Source: Gammaproteobacteria bacterium (GTDB lineage: Bacteria > Pseudomonadota > Gammaproteobacteria > Pseudomonadales > Azotimanducaceae_A). Taken from it: a stretch of DNA of 21,005 nt. The number at the start of each line of letters is the position of its first letter. Position 1 is the stretch's first letter. Under the pieces are notes generated by a model. The model was not told the origin of the DNA. It was given only the letters and a program-made list of their open reading frames with translations, and did not search any database. Position numbers and translations under genes: made by a program. Below are positions 1 through 7,572 of this stretch, one piece after another. The stretch spans positions 1-21,005 of the forward strand of contig DUAT01000060.1 in NCBI GenBank assembly GCA_012960755.1, written 5' to 3'.

Positions 1-138
1 GCAAAGCCGAAATTTGGTTCTTTCGAGTGTTGGGGATTATGGCGATTTCGTTTTGCTTGCGCAAAGCCGAAATTTGGTTCTTTCGAGTGTTGGGGATTAT
101 GGCGATTTCGTTTTGCTTGCGCAAAGCCGAAATTTGGT
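1..138. repeat. 60-bp tandem repeat, about 2.3 copies, abutting the tRNA-Leu 3' end
   Basis: Positions 1-60 and 61-120 are identical over all 60 bases. Bases 121-138 repeat the first 18 bases of the unit, and the match stops inside the tRNA gene. Read on the tRNA strand, each copy begins with the terminal ACCA of the tRNA followed by its 3' flank. Each unit can fold into an imperfect hairpin: ATTTCG pairs with CGAAAT, and GCTT with AAGC inside it. The array may continue left of the window, so the copy number is a minimum. No protein is likely here; reading frames through it only show the 20-residue periodicity of the repeat. Confidence 0.95.
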
Positions 139-221
139 GCCGAAGAGAGGACTTGAACCTCCACGAGCAAATGCTCACCACCCCCTCAAGATGGCGTGTC
201 TACCAATTCCACCACTTCGGC
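135..221 (-). tRNA. leuU: tRNA-Leu (anticodon GAG)
   Basis: This 87-nt gene has an encoded CCA end. The acceptor stem GCCGAAG (221-215) pairs with CTTCGGC (145-139), with discriminator A at 138 and CCA at 137-135. The D-arm contains the TGGTAGACA block typical of leucine tRNAs. The anticodon stem CCATC/GGTGG encloses the loop TTGAGGG, giving anticodon GAG, which reads CUU and CUC. A long variable arm (GAGC..GCTC) marks it as class II, and the T-arm holds GGTTCAAGTCC. It lies 34 bases downstream of secG, as leuU does in E. coli, and is probably processed from a read-through transcript of that operon. Its last four bases are repeated in the adjoining 60-bp array. Confidence 0.97.
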
Positions 222-255
222 ATTAATCTGGGCTATTGCCAGCCCACCGGATCGT

Positions 256-660
256 CTATCCCTCAGGGATTTCGGACTCATCCGTGTTCAATTCATCCGC
301 CTGAGGCAGGTCGGAGTCTGTGCTTCCGGCATTCAATACCGGTAATTCCAATTCTGTTTCTACGGGTACTTGTTGTACTGCTTCTGGAATACCAAGGTTT
401 CTCACCGTTACGGATTTTTGCTTGGCGAAATAGGCAAGTGTAAAGCTGGTGACGAAAAATGCCACCGCGAGACCGGTTGTGACTTTAGTCAGGAAGTTAC
501 CTGCGCCCCCGCTACCAAAAACAGTGCCCGATGAACCTCCGCCAAATCCGGAACCCATATCAGCACCTTTTCCATGCTGAATCAGTACGAGGCCAATAAT
601 CGAAAGGCTCGCCAGGACATGGACAATTAATATCAGTGTTTCTAGAACTTGTGGTTCCAT
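256..660 (-). CDS. secG: SecG, preprotein translocase subunit
   Basis: SecG is the small auxiliary membrane subunit of the SecYEG translocon that assists SecA-driven export. The 134-residue product has two hydrophobic helices, at about residues 6-27 and 61-79. Between them is the family's glycine-rich loop, including QHGKGADMGSGFGGG and FGSGGAGNFLTK. After the second helix an acidic tail of roughly 50 residues makes it longer than the 110-residue E. coli protein. The ATG start is well placed for the first membrane helix. It follows tpiA by 55 bases and precedes leuU by 34 bases, so co-transcription is likely. The assignment is secure; a role for the acidic tail is unknown. Confidence 0.96.
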   Translation of the reverse strand: MEPQVLETLILIVHVLASLSIIGLVLIQHGKGADMGSGFGGGSSGTVFGSGGAGNFLTKVTTGLAVAFFVTSFTLAYFAKQKSVTVRNLGIPEAVQQVPVETELELPVLNAGSTDSDLPQADELNTDESEIPEG

Positions 661-715
661 AATTTACTCAATCTTACATAAAATCCCGTGACCGACCGGT
701 TTCTCCGTATCTGGT

Positions 716-1504
716 TCAGGATGACAAGGCAATCTGTGCAAAACCGCAAATTGACATAAAAGCTTTCGCATTTAATGAAGCACCACCCACCAGAGCACCA
801 TCAATGTTCTGCATTGCAAACAATTCAGCAGCATTTTTTTCATTAACACTGCCACCATACAAAATCTGAATATTTTCTGAAATATTCAAGTCACTTTCCG
901 CCAGACGGCTACGTATAAAGCCATGAAGCGCCTCGGCCTGTGCCGGAGTCGCCGTTTCTCCCGTACCAATCGCCCATACTGGCTCATAAGCAATAACTGC
1001 GTCACCAAATCCTCCAATACCCACTGCTTCAAGTACCGCAACTAACTGGCGGGCTACTATCTGCTCGGTCTGCTCTGCCAATCTTTCTTCCAGGGTCTCC
1101 CCCAGGCATAAAATCGGCTTAATGCCTGCTTTTATACAGGCTGCAAATTTGGATGCAACCTCATTATCAGATTCGCGGTAAACACTTCGGCGCTCTGAAT
1201 GTCCGACGATTGAATATTGGCAGTTCAATTCAACCAGCATTTCTGCCGAAATTTCACCAGTAAACGCACCCATCTCGTGCCAATCGAGATTTTGTGCCCC
1301 CATTTGCAGGTTTGAGTCTTTTCTCAGCTCATCGACCTGGGAAAGGAACACAAATGGAGGGCAAACAACAGCATTACAGGGTTTTGACTGCAACTGTTTC
1401 TGCTCTTGTTCCTGCTCTTGCTTAATGATCTCCAGCACCAGGGATCGCACACTTTCCTGCGTGCCGTTCATTTTCCAGTTGCCTACAACCAGCGCTTCTC
1501 TCAT
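716..1504 (-). CDS. tpiA: Triosephosphate isomerase
   Basis: TpiA interconverts dihydroxyacetone phosphate and glyceraldehyde 3-phosphate in the cytoplasm. All catalytic landmarks of the TIM barrel are present: Lys11 in NWKMNG, the electrophile His102 in SIVGHSERR, the catalytic base Glu174 in AYEPVWAIGTG followed by the flexible loop, and the phosphate-binding LYGGSV (215-220) and GALVGGASL segments. The protein is 262 residues, slightly above the usual 250. The excess sits in a Gln/Glu-rich stretch at about residues 28-39 (KQEQEQEQKQLQ) after the first helix, encoded by short repeated CTGCTCTTG-like units. It lies between glmM and secG on the same strand. Confidence 0.97.
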   Translation of the reverse strand: MREALVVGNWKMNGTQESVRSLVLEIIKQEQEQEQKQLQSKPCNAVVCPPFVFLSQVDELRKDSNLQMGAQNLDWHEMGAFTGEISAEMLVELNCQYSIVGHSERRSVYRESDNEVASKFAACIKAGIKPILCLGETLEERLAEQTEQIVARQLVAVLEAVGIGGFGDAVIAYEPVWAIGTGETATPAQAEALHGFIRSRLAESDLNISENIQILYGGSVNEKNAAELFAMQNIDGALVGGASLNAKAFMSICGFAQIALSS

Positions 1505-1528
1505 GACTTACTCTGAAAGCGGCTGCGC

Positions 1529-1557
1529 ATGTTAAACGCTTTGATATTAACTTTCAA
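1529..1557 (-). promoter_or_regulatory. Candidate sigma-70 promoter for tpiA
   Basis: On the minus strand a -35 box TTGAAA (1557-1552) and a -10 box TAACAT (1534-1529) are separated by exactly 17 bases. Transcription would start about 18 bases before the tpiA ATG. The -35 matches the consensus at four of six positions and the -10 at four of six. The 156-base glmM-tpiA gap makes a separate promoter plausible, but this rests on pattern matching only. Confidence 0.35.
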
Positions 1558-1580
1558 TCTCCTTTACCTGGTGCGGGATT

Positions 1581-1620
1581 GTCTCTTCACAGAATGTCTC
1601 TTAATCGAGTGTCTCGCTAT
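1581..1620. repeat. Degenerate 15-bp direct repeats in the glmM-tpiA gap
   Basis: Two 15-base units begin GTCTCTTCAC (1581) and GTCTCTTAAT (1596), and a third, more diverged unit begins at 1611 (GTCTCGCTAT). They share the GTCTC core and the 15-base period. The gap otherwise holds the candidate tpiA promoter and no convincing gene; the open frame across it on the minus strand overlaps the glmM end and looks spurious. Confidence 0.5.
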
Positions 1621-1660
1621 ATCTGGTGCAGTCATGCGCCTGGAGGCTGACCAGTAGAAC

Positions 1661-3001
1661 CTAACTTGCTGCCTTTTCCACAATATTCGCCAAATTACGG
1701 GCCAGTTCCTCCACCAAAGCCGGGTCCTCACCTTCAACCATGACACGGACCAGGGGTTCGGTACCCGAGGGTCTCAGTAATACCCTACCTCGCCCGTTAA
1801 GTTTCTCTTCCGTTGTTTTTACCGCCCGGGTAACCGGCGTTTTCTCTACCACATCGCGGGCACACCGGACGTTGATCATTCGCTGGGGGTATTTATTCAT
1901 CTGATTCTTCAATGTGTGCAACGATTCACCGGATGCCTTCATCGCGGCAATGACCTGCAGCGCTGAAACAATACCATCGCCGGTTGATGTCAGATCAGTA
2001 CAGAGAATATGACCGGAGGATTCACCCCCCAGTTGCCAATCGCGGCTCTGTAACTCTGAAAGCACATGCCTGTCACCAACCGCAGCGCGGACGAACTCAA
2101 TCCCCGCCTCAGCCAGCGCCCGCTCAAGGCCTAAATTGCTCATCAGCGTACCTACAACCCCGCCTGGCAGTTGAGAATGGGCCTGGCGATATTTCGCGAT
2201 AATAAACAGCAGCTCATCACCATCCACAATATCGCCCAATTCATCGACCATAAGGACCCGGTCGCCATCACCGTCAAAAGCGATGCCATAGTCAGCCTTT
2301 ACCTCGAGCACCTTCTCACACAAGGCTTCCGGATGCGTTGAGCCGACTGTATGGTTGATATTCAGGCCATTCGGATAAACCCCGATTTCGGTTATTTGTG
2401 CACCCAGTTCACGAAAAACACTAGGTGCTATGTGATAAGTAGCTCCGTTGGCACAATCCAGGACGATTTTCTGTCCTCTCAGATTGTAATTGTCGTCAAA
2501 TCTGCTCTTGCAAAATTCAACGTAGCGCCCGGCTGCATCATCGATGCGGGAAACTTTGCCAATCTTGTCTGACGCGACCATTTCCATGGCGTCGTGGGCT
2601 ACGGCGATCTGCGCTTCGATTGCATGTTCGATCTCATCTGGCAATTTTTCGCCATTACCGGAGAAAAATTTTATTCCGTTATCACTGTAAGGATTATGCG
2701 AAGCACTAATGACAATACCGGCTTGTGCATTAAAGGTCCGCGTCAAATAAGCGATACCAGGGGTTGGCATAGGTCCCAGTAGTGCAACATCAACGCCCGC
2801 CGAAACCAATCCGGCTTCCAGCGCAGACTCAAACATGTATCCCGAGATTCGTGTATCTTTGCCGATCAGGATACGACCCACACCTTCTGCTGCAAACACA
2901 CGTCCGGCAGCCCATCCAAGTTTTAACATGAACTCCGCAGTAATGGGTCCCTTTCCAACTTCGCCCCGGATGCCATCGGTCCCAAAGTACTGTTTTTTCA
3001 T
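1661..3001 (-). CDS. glmM: Phosphoglucosamine mutase
   Basis: GlmM converts glucosamine 6-phosphate to glucosamine 1-phosphate, the step before GlmU on the way to UDP-GlcNAc for peptidoglycan and LPS. The 446-residue length is standard. Visible signatures are FGTDGIRG (6-13) at the N terminus, the phosphoserine loop ISASHNP with the catalytic Ser101, the metal-binding DGDGDR with Asp243, Asp245 and Asp247, the sugar-specificity loop GGESSGH (325-331), and the phosphate-binding RPSGTEP (410-416). The ATG start gives the canonical [10 protein letters not shown]. It sits just after folP, the same pairing as in E. coli. Confidence 0.98.
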   Translation of the reverse strand: MKKQYFGTDGIRGEVGKGPITAEFMLKLGWAAGRVFAAEGVGRILIGKDTRISGYMFESALEAGLVSAGVDVALLGPMPTPGIAYLTRTFNAQAGIVISASHNPYSDNGIKFFSGNGEKLPDEIEHAIEAQIAVAHDAMEMVASDKIGKVSRIDDAAGRYVEFCKSRFDDNYNLRGQKIVLDCANGATYHIAPSVFRELGAQITEIGVYPNGLNINHTVGSTHPEALCEKVLEVKADYGIAFDGDGDRVLMVDELGDIVDGDELLFIIAKYRQAHSQLPGGVVGTLMSNLGLERALAEAGIEFVRAAVGDRHVLSELQSRDWQLGGESSGHILCTDLTSTGDGIVSALQVIAAMKASGESLHTLKNQMNKYPQRMINVRCARDVVEKTPVTRAVKTTEEKLNGRGRVLLRPSGTEPLVRVMVEGEDPALVEELARNLANIVEKAAS

Positions 3002-3039
3002 TTTAGACTTCCCACTCTTACTTCCCGCCTGGATTCTTA

Positions 3040-3870
3040 TCAGAGATCAGCTCTTTCCATTTCTACGGCTTTGCGCACCTTCAGCGCCGCGACAGTGGCA
3101 GCAACATCGTGAACTCTCACTATTGATGCGCCATTGTTGACGGCAATCAACGCACCGGCCACGCTTCCGAACAAAAGTGCCTGTTTTTTTTCGCCAGGTG
3201 AGCCATCAAGAATCTTCCCTAGTGTACTCTTTCTGGATAACCCCACCAATAAAGGTCTGCCCAGAATCTTGAACTCAGAAAGACAATTAACCAGCCGTAA
3301 ATTGTGCTCCGGTGTTTTACCAAAACCGAATCCCGGATCAAGAATCAGCTGCTCTTCCCGGATGCCCATCGCCAGGCAAGCAGCAATTCTCTGCGCCAAG
3401 AAAACCTTGATGTCTGCTATCAGATCCACATAGTGCGGATCCATTTGCATGGTTTCCGGATTTCCCTGCATATGCATCAGGCAAACCGTCAGACGACTCG
3501 CTGCCGCCGCTTCAAGCGCACCCTCTCGTCTCAACGACCTGACATCATTAATGAGATTCGCTCCGGCTTCAGCCGCCGCGGTAATGACTTCCGGTGAACT
3601 GGTATCTATCGATATGGGGATGTTGGAAATTTGTCGCAGACTTCTGACCAGTGGCACGACCCGATTCAGCTCCTCGGCCGCTGTCACCGGCGCGGCACCA
3701 GGCCGGGTGGATTCACCACCGATGTCAATGATATCCGCACCTTCATCAATCATGTGTCCCGCATGCTCAAGCGCAAGATCAAGTGATGCGTACTTGCCAC
3801 CATCGGAGAATGAATCTGGCGTCACGTTGAGAATGCCCATCACAGCCGGGAATTGAAGTTGAGCAAGCAT
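3040..3870 (-). CDS. folP: Dihydropteroate synthase
   Basis: FolP condenses 6-hydroxymethyl-7,8-dihydropterin pyrophosphate with p-aminobenzoate to make dihydropteroate, and is the sulfonamide target. The TIM-barrel signatures are clear: [16 protein letters not shown] near the N terminus, [14 protein letters not shown], the pterin-binding [15 protein letters not shown], and the C-terminal RVHDV. Two ATG starts are possible. The one at 3870 gives 276 residues and lies 13 bases after the ftsH stop. The one at 3918 adds 16 residues and overlaps ftsH by 35 bases. Neither has a good Shine-Dalgarno sequence. I prefer 3870 because it begins right at the first strand of the fold and avoids the overlap, but the longer form cannot be excluded. 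Confidence 0.93.
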   Translation of the reverse strand: MLAQLQFPAVMGILNVTPDSFSDGGKYASLDLALEHAGHMIDEGADIIDIGGESTRPGAAPVTAAEELNRVVPLVRSLRQISNIPISIDTSSPEVITAAAEAGANLINDVRSLRREGALEAAAASRLTVCLMHMQGNPETMQMDPHYVDLIADIKVFLAQRIAACLAMGIREEQLILDPGFGFGKTPEHNLRLVNCLSEFKILGRPLLVGLSRKSTLGKILDGSPGEKKQALLFGSVAGALIAVNNGASIVRVHDVAATVAALKVRKAVEMERADL

Positions 3871-3883
3871 TTTTTTTAAACGC

Positions 3884-5815
3884 TTAGTGTTCCCCTGCCG
3901 GGCCACCAACTGGTCCATTTGGACGCGGCTTCGGCTGAGTTTCCGGTTCTACATCCCCGCCCACGCTGTCTGAGTTTTTATCATCCCAACTTTCTGGCGG
4001 GCTAGGTTTGCGACCGGCCATAATCTCATCAATCTGTGACTTGTCGATCGTTTCATAGTCCAGCAACGCTACAGCCATCAAGTCCAATTTATCGCGATTT
4101 TCTTCCAGAATTCGTTGAGCAGTTTTATAACAATTATCTGCAATCGCGCGAACTTCATCATCGATCAATTTGGCTGTTTCATCGGACACCTGCAACCTGG
4201 GAGAGCCCGCAGACATACCAAGAAAAACTTCCTCGCTATCTTCTGAATACATCAAGGGTCCCAATTTGTCTGACAAGCCCCACTTGGTCACCATATTTCT
4301 CGCCATCTTGGTTGCTTGCTGGATATCGTTGGCAGCACCTGTGGTGATACCGTCGGCACCTAAGGTCATCTCTTCAGCAATACGACCTCCAAACATCGTG
4401 CAAATTTTGGAATTCAAACCACGCTTACTGATAGAGTATCGATCTTCTTCGGGTAAAAACATCGTCACACCGAGGGCCATGCCCCTTGGTATAATTGTTA
4501 CTTTGTAGGTCGGATCATGATCCGGTACAAGATAACCCACTATGCAATGTCCCGCCTCATGGTACGCAGTGTTTCGCTTTTCGTCTTCAGACATCACCAT
4601 GCTCTTGCGCTCTGCGCCCATCATGATTTTGTCTTTTGCCTGTTCAAAATTTTCCATCCCGACGGTTCTTACGCCCTGCTTGGCGGCAAAGAGTGCAGCC
4701 TCGTTCACCAGGTTCGCAAGATCGGCGCCAGAGAAACCCGGCGTTCCACGCGCAATAAAGGATGGTTCAACGTCTGACGACAGAGGCACCTTACGCATAT
4801 GGACCTTAAGAATTTGTTCTCGACCCCGGATATCAGGAAGACTAACCACAACCTGTCGGTCAAATCGCCCCGGACGCAACAGGGCCGGGTCAAGCACATC
4901 AGGCCTGTTCGTCGCCGCAATAACGATCACGCCATCGTTGCCGTCGAAACCGTCCATTTCAACTAACAGTTGGTTCAGGGTTTGCTCGCGTTCGTCATGA
5001 CCGCCACCGAGACCTGCACCACGATGTCGGCCCACTGCATCAATTTCGTCAATAAATATAATACAAGGTGACTGCTTCTTTGCCTGGTCAAACATATCCC
5101 GTACCCGGGATGCGCCAACACCGACAAACATTTCAACGAAGTCTGAACCGGATATCGAAAAGAAGGGTACTTTCGCTTCACCCGCAATTGCCTTGGCCAA
5201 CAAGGTCTTACCTGTACCGGGCTGGCCGACCATCAAAACACCGCGAGGAATTCGACCACCGAGTTTCTGGAATTTGCCTGGATCCTGCAGGAATTCGACC
5301 AGTTCCTGCACATCTTCCTTGGCCTCATCGACCCCGGCAACATCTGCAAATGTTGTTTTAATCTGATCTTCGCCGAGTAGCTTGGCTTTACTTTTACCGA
5401 AGGTTAAGGGTCCACCTCGCCCACCGCCACCCCCTTGCATCTGCCGCATAAAGAACATAAATACAGCAATAATCACCAGTATCGGGAAGGCTGCAACGAG
5501 TAACTGGGTCCATAGAGATTGTTGTTCCGGTCGCTTGCCACTGAAGTTGACCCCATGCTCCTGCAAGTCATCAATCAGAGCCTTGTCTTCGATTTGAGGC
5601 TGGACGGTTTCAAACACCTCCCCGTCAAATTTCTGCGCACGGATAATCAGGCCATCAACATCCACTGTCTTAATCTGGCCGCGAGTGACCATCTCCATAA
5701 AAGTAGAATAGGCTATTTCTTCCGGCCCCCTGTTTACGTCGAAATTCTTAAAAACTGTCAACAACACTGCGGCAATAACTAACCAAAGCAGCAGGTTTTT
5801 TCCCATGTCATTCAA
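3884..5815 (-). CDS. ftsH: ATP-dependent zinc metalloprotease FtsH
   Basis: FtsH is the membrane-anchored AAA+ protease that degrades misassembled membrane proteins and regulators; in E. coli its targets include sigma-32 and LpxC. The 643-residue protein has membrane helices at about 8-23 and 102-123 flanking a periplasmic domain. It also has Walker A GQPGTGKT (197-204), Walker B IIFIDEID (252-259), the SRH with RPGRFDR (314-320), and the zinc site HEAGH (419-423). The C-terminal tail is rich in Pro and Gly. The chosen start is TTG at 5815, which has a GAGG Shine-Dalgarno eight bases upstream. An ATG three codons later (5806) gives a more familiar MGKNLLLW N terminus but is too far from that site. 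Confidence 0.97.
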   Translation of the reverse strand: MNDMGKNLLLWLVIAAVLLTVFKNFDVNRGPEEIAYSTFMEMVTRGQIKTVDVDGLIIRAQKFDGEVFETVQPQIEDKALIDDLQEHGVNFSGKRPEQQSLWTQLLVAAFPILVIIAVFMFFMRQMQGGGGGRGGPLTFGKSKAKLLGEDQIKTTFADVAGVDEAKEDVQELVEFLQDPGKFQKLGGRIPRGVLMVGQPGTGKTLLAKAIAGEAKVPFFSISGSDFVEMFVGVGASRVRDMFDQAKKQSPCIIFIDEIDAVGRHRGAGLGGGHDEREQTLNQLLVEMDGFDGNDGVIVIAATNRPDVLDPALLRPGRFDRQVVVSLPDIRGREQILKVHMRKVPLSSDVEPSFIARGTPGFSGADLANLVNEAALFAAKQGVRTVGMENFEQAKDKIMMGAERKSMVMSEDEKRNTAYHEAGHCIVGYLVPDHDPTYKVTIIPRGMALGVTMFLPEEDRYSISKRGLNSKICTMFGGRIAEEMTLGADGITTGAANDIQQATKMARNMVTKWGLSDKLGPLMYSEDSEEVFLGMSAGSPRLQVSDETAKLIDDEVRAIADNCYKTAQRILEENRDKLDLMAVALLDYETIDKSQIDEIMAGRKPSPPESWDDKNSDSVGGDVEPETQPKPRPNGPVGGPAGEH

Positions 5816-5838
5816 TGGACTACCCTCTCAAACTGTCG

Positions 5839-5870
5839 CCGACCCGGAAAAACTGGGATTTTCGGGTCGG
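5839..5870 (-). other. Strong hairpin in the rlmE-ftsH gap
   Basis: CCGACCCG (5839-5846) pairs with CGGGTCGG (5863-5870). After a one-base bulge at 5847 the stem continues with AAAA (5848-5851) against TTTT (5859-5862), closing a seven-base loop. No U-tract follows the stem on the minus strand, so it is not a standard intrinsic terminator. It lies in the 93-base gap between rlmE and ftsH, just upstream of the ftsH ribosome-binding site. Processing site, mRNA stabiliser or leader structure are all possible; the sequence does not decide. Confidence 0.6.
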
Positions 5871-5908
5871 ACTGCAACTTTACACTAGAACAAAAAGTTC
5901 ACCAAGCG

Positions 5909-6541
5909 CTAGACGGTGCGTTGCTGCCTATGCCCGATGCCAATAACGTAAATCTCCCTGGACTTGCCTCGTGAAGCCCGGGGTTTGAAATTTATCACGC
6001 GCTGAAACCTGTCTCTAAATGCCTGGCGTATTTCGTTGATTCCCTCGCCTTCGAAACATTTTGACACCAAATTCCCATTTTTGCACAGCACCTGGTCACA
6101 TAACTGGATCGCCAGTGCTACCAGATACGCAGACCTTGGCTGATCAATTTCCTTCATACCACTTAAGTTTGGGGCCATATCTGAAATAACAAGGTCTATC
6201 GGCCTCCCGGCTGTTTCTGATAACAACTGCTCAAAAGGCTCGTCTTCTGTGAAATCTCCCTGGATAAAGGTAACCGAATCAATAGGTTGCATCTCCAGAA
6301 TGTCAAGAGCGATAACTTTTCCGTTACTTCCAACAGACTTAACCGCCACCTGGGACCAACCGCCGGGTGCCGCTCCCAGGTCAACGACACACAAACCAGG
6401 CTTTAATAATTGGAATTTTTCGTTAATTTCCAATAACTTATAACTTGCCCGAGACCGGTAACCCTCTTCCCTGGCACGTTTTACGAATTCGTCATCTTCG
6501 TGAGCCTGGAGCCATTTGTGGCTGGACTTGGATTTTTTCAT
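5909..6541 (-). CDS. rlmE: 23S rRNA 2'-O-ribose U2552 methyltransferase
   Basis: RlmE (FtsJ/RrmJ) uses S-adenosylmethionine to methylate the 2'-OH of U2552 in the A-loop of 23S rRNA, a late step in large-subunit maturation. The protein has 210 residues, as expected. The K-D-K-E catalytic tetrad is visible as Lys35 (SYKLLEI), Asp121 (ISDMAPN), Lys161 (SKCFEGEG) and Glu196 (SREIYV). The SAM-binding loop is VDLGAAPGGWSQ (53-64). It is followed by ftsH, the pair that forms a heat-shock operon in E. coli. I see no sigma-32 promoter in the short region upstream of it here. Confidence 0.97.
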   Translation of the reverse strand: MKKSKSSHKWLQAHEDDEFVKRAREEGYRSRASYKLLEINEKFQLLKPGLCVVDLGAAPGGWSQVAVKSVGSNGKVIALDILEMQPIDSVTFIQGDFTEDEPFEQLLSETAGRPIDLVISDMAPNLSGMKEIDQPRSAYLVALAIQLCDQVLCKNGNLVSKCFEGEGINEIRQAFRDRFQRVINFKPRASRGKSREIYVIGIGHRQQRTV

Positions 6542-6549
6542 GGAATCGG

Positions 6550-6579
6550 TTCCAAAATACAGTTCCCCTCAGGTAGAAT
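6550..6579 (+). promoter_or_regulatory. Candidate promoter for yhbY
   Basis: TAGAAT (6574-6579) matches the -10 consensus at five of six positions. TTCCAA (6550-6555), 18 bases upstream, is a weak -35. It lies in the 74-base divergent rlmE-yhbY gap, about 36 bases before the yhbY ATG. This is the only reasonable plus-strand promoter I found there. Confidence 0.3.
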
Positions 6580-6615
6580 CGCCGCCCCGATTACAGGCTC
6601 AAAGAGTATTAGATC

Positions 6616-6927
6616 ATGATTAGCAAGGCAGAGTTGAAGCGTTTTAAAGCCATTGGGCACAGTTTGAAGCCAGTCGTCACCATTGCTGGTAACGGGACCA
6701 GCGACGCGGTCCTGGGCGAACTCAATCGCGCCCTGAAAGACCATGAACTGATAAAGATCAGGATTAATGCAGAAGACCGACGAGATCGGGCAGACGCCAT
6801 TGACCGGATCAGGATCTATTCAGAAGCCCAGGTAATACAGCGCATTGGAAATGTCGCGCTGCTGTACAAGCGAGCGTCTAAACCTGACCCACGGTTATCC
6901 AACTTGTTGCGAACAGATATTCTCTAA
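6616..6927 (+). CDS. yhbY: CRM-domain ribosome assembly RNA-binding protein YhbY
   Basis: YhbY is a small RNA-binding protein built of a single CRM domain and associated with pre-50S ribosomal particles. The 103-residue product has the family's N-terminal helix and LKPVVTIAGNG segment, where the GxxG-like loop (GNGTSD) lies. This is followed by the conserved helix and strand ALKDHELIKIRI and the C-terminal GNVALLYKRA. It is divergently arranged with rlmE, another large-subunit maturation factor, and this pairing is conserved in E. coli and Pseudomonas. The ATG has only a weak AGAG ribosome-binding site about ten bases upstream. Confidence 0.93.
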   Translation: MISKAELKRFKAIGHSLKPVVTIAGNGTSDAVLGELNRALKDHELIKIRINAEDRRDRADAIDRIRIYSEAQVIQRIGNVALLYKRASKPDPRLSNLLRTDIL

Positions 6928-6977
6928 AGCGGCCCCGGGCTTTGACGCAAATCTTCTGCTGCTAGTGGAGTGTCCTG

Positions 6978-7454
6978 CTAAAGGTGCTCGACCGAACAAA
7001 TTTCGTATTCGATGTCGCCGCTGGGTGCCCTGACAACAACAACATCGTCTACGCCTTTACCCACGATCGCGCGGGCAATGGGAGAATAAATGGAGATCTT
7101 GTTGATTTTGATATCGGCTTCGTCATCACCGACAATTTTATAGGTGACTTCTTCCTCATTGTCGAGATTCATCAACTTGACAGTGGTGCCAAAGATCACC
7201 CTGCCCGAGGGCGATATCGCGGTGACGTCGATCACCTGGGCATTAGATAACTTACCAGCGATCTCGGCGATCCGGCCTTCGATGAAGCCCTGTTCTTCTT
7301 TAGCGTACTGGTACTCCGCGTTCTCCCGCAGGTCTCCCTGTGCCCTGGCCTCAGCAATGGCCTGTACAATCCTCGGACGCTCGACCAGCTTGAGATTATC
7401 AAGCTCGCCACGCAGGGCTTGTTCACCATCAGCTGTCATCGGGATCTTATCCAT
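6978..7454 (-). CDS. greA: Transcription elongation factor GreA
   Basis: GreA enters the secondary channel of RNA polymerase and stimulates cleavage of backtracked transcripts. The 158-residue length is exact for the family. The N-terminal coiled coil carries the acidic tip in [16 protein letters not shown], with the key Asp41 and Glu44. The C-terminal FKBP-like domain ends in the typical [13 protein letters not shown]. It lies 118 bases downstream of carB on the same strand and is convergent with yhbY across a 50-base gap in which I see no clear terminator. Confidence 0.98.
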   Translation of the reverse strand: MDKIPMTADGEQALRGELDNLKLVERPRIVQAIAEARAQGDLRENAEYQYAKEEQGFIEGRIAEIAGKLSNAQVIDVTAISPSGRVIFGTTVKLMNLDNEEEVTYKIVGDDEADIKINKISIYSPIARAIVGKGVDDVVVVRAPSGDIEYEICSVEHL

Positions 7455-7572
7455 GTCACTTAGTCCAAAAAAGGAGTTCGATCAGCGTAAAAAGCTAACC
7501 ATTGAGAGCCAGTGTTAAAGAGTTCGCGCCGCTTGTCCAGAAAAAACGCAACTGCAACCTTGCGAAACTTTT

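Noticed and set aside
1..138. CRISPR array
   Set aside because: The units are contiguous 60-bp tandem copies with no unique spacers, and no cas genes are present.
27..443. Plus-strand open frame across the repeat, the tRNA and secG
   Set aside because: It runs antisense through the tRNA and most of secG; its first part is only the repeat read in frame. No ribosome-binding site or recognisable domain.
1564..1746. Small minus-strand gene after glmM
   Set aside because: It overlaps the glmM 3' end in another frame and its apparent peptide repeats come from the 15-bp DNA repeats; no supporting signal.
6928..6977. Bidirectional terminator between yhbY and greA
   Set aside because: Only a five-pair AAAGC/GCTTT stem with a GC-rich loop and no T-run on either side; too weak to call.
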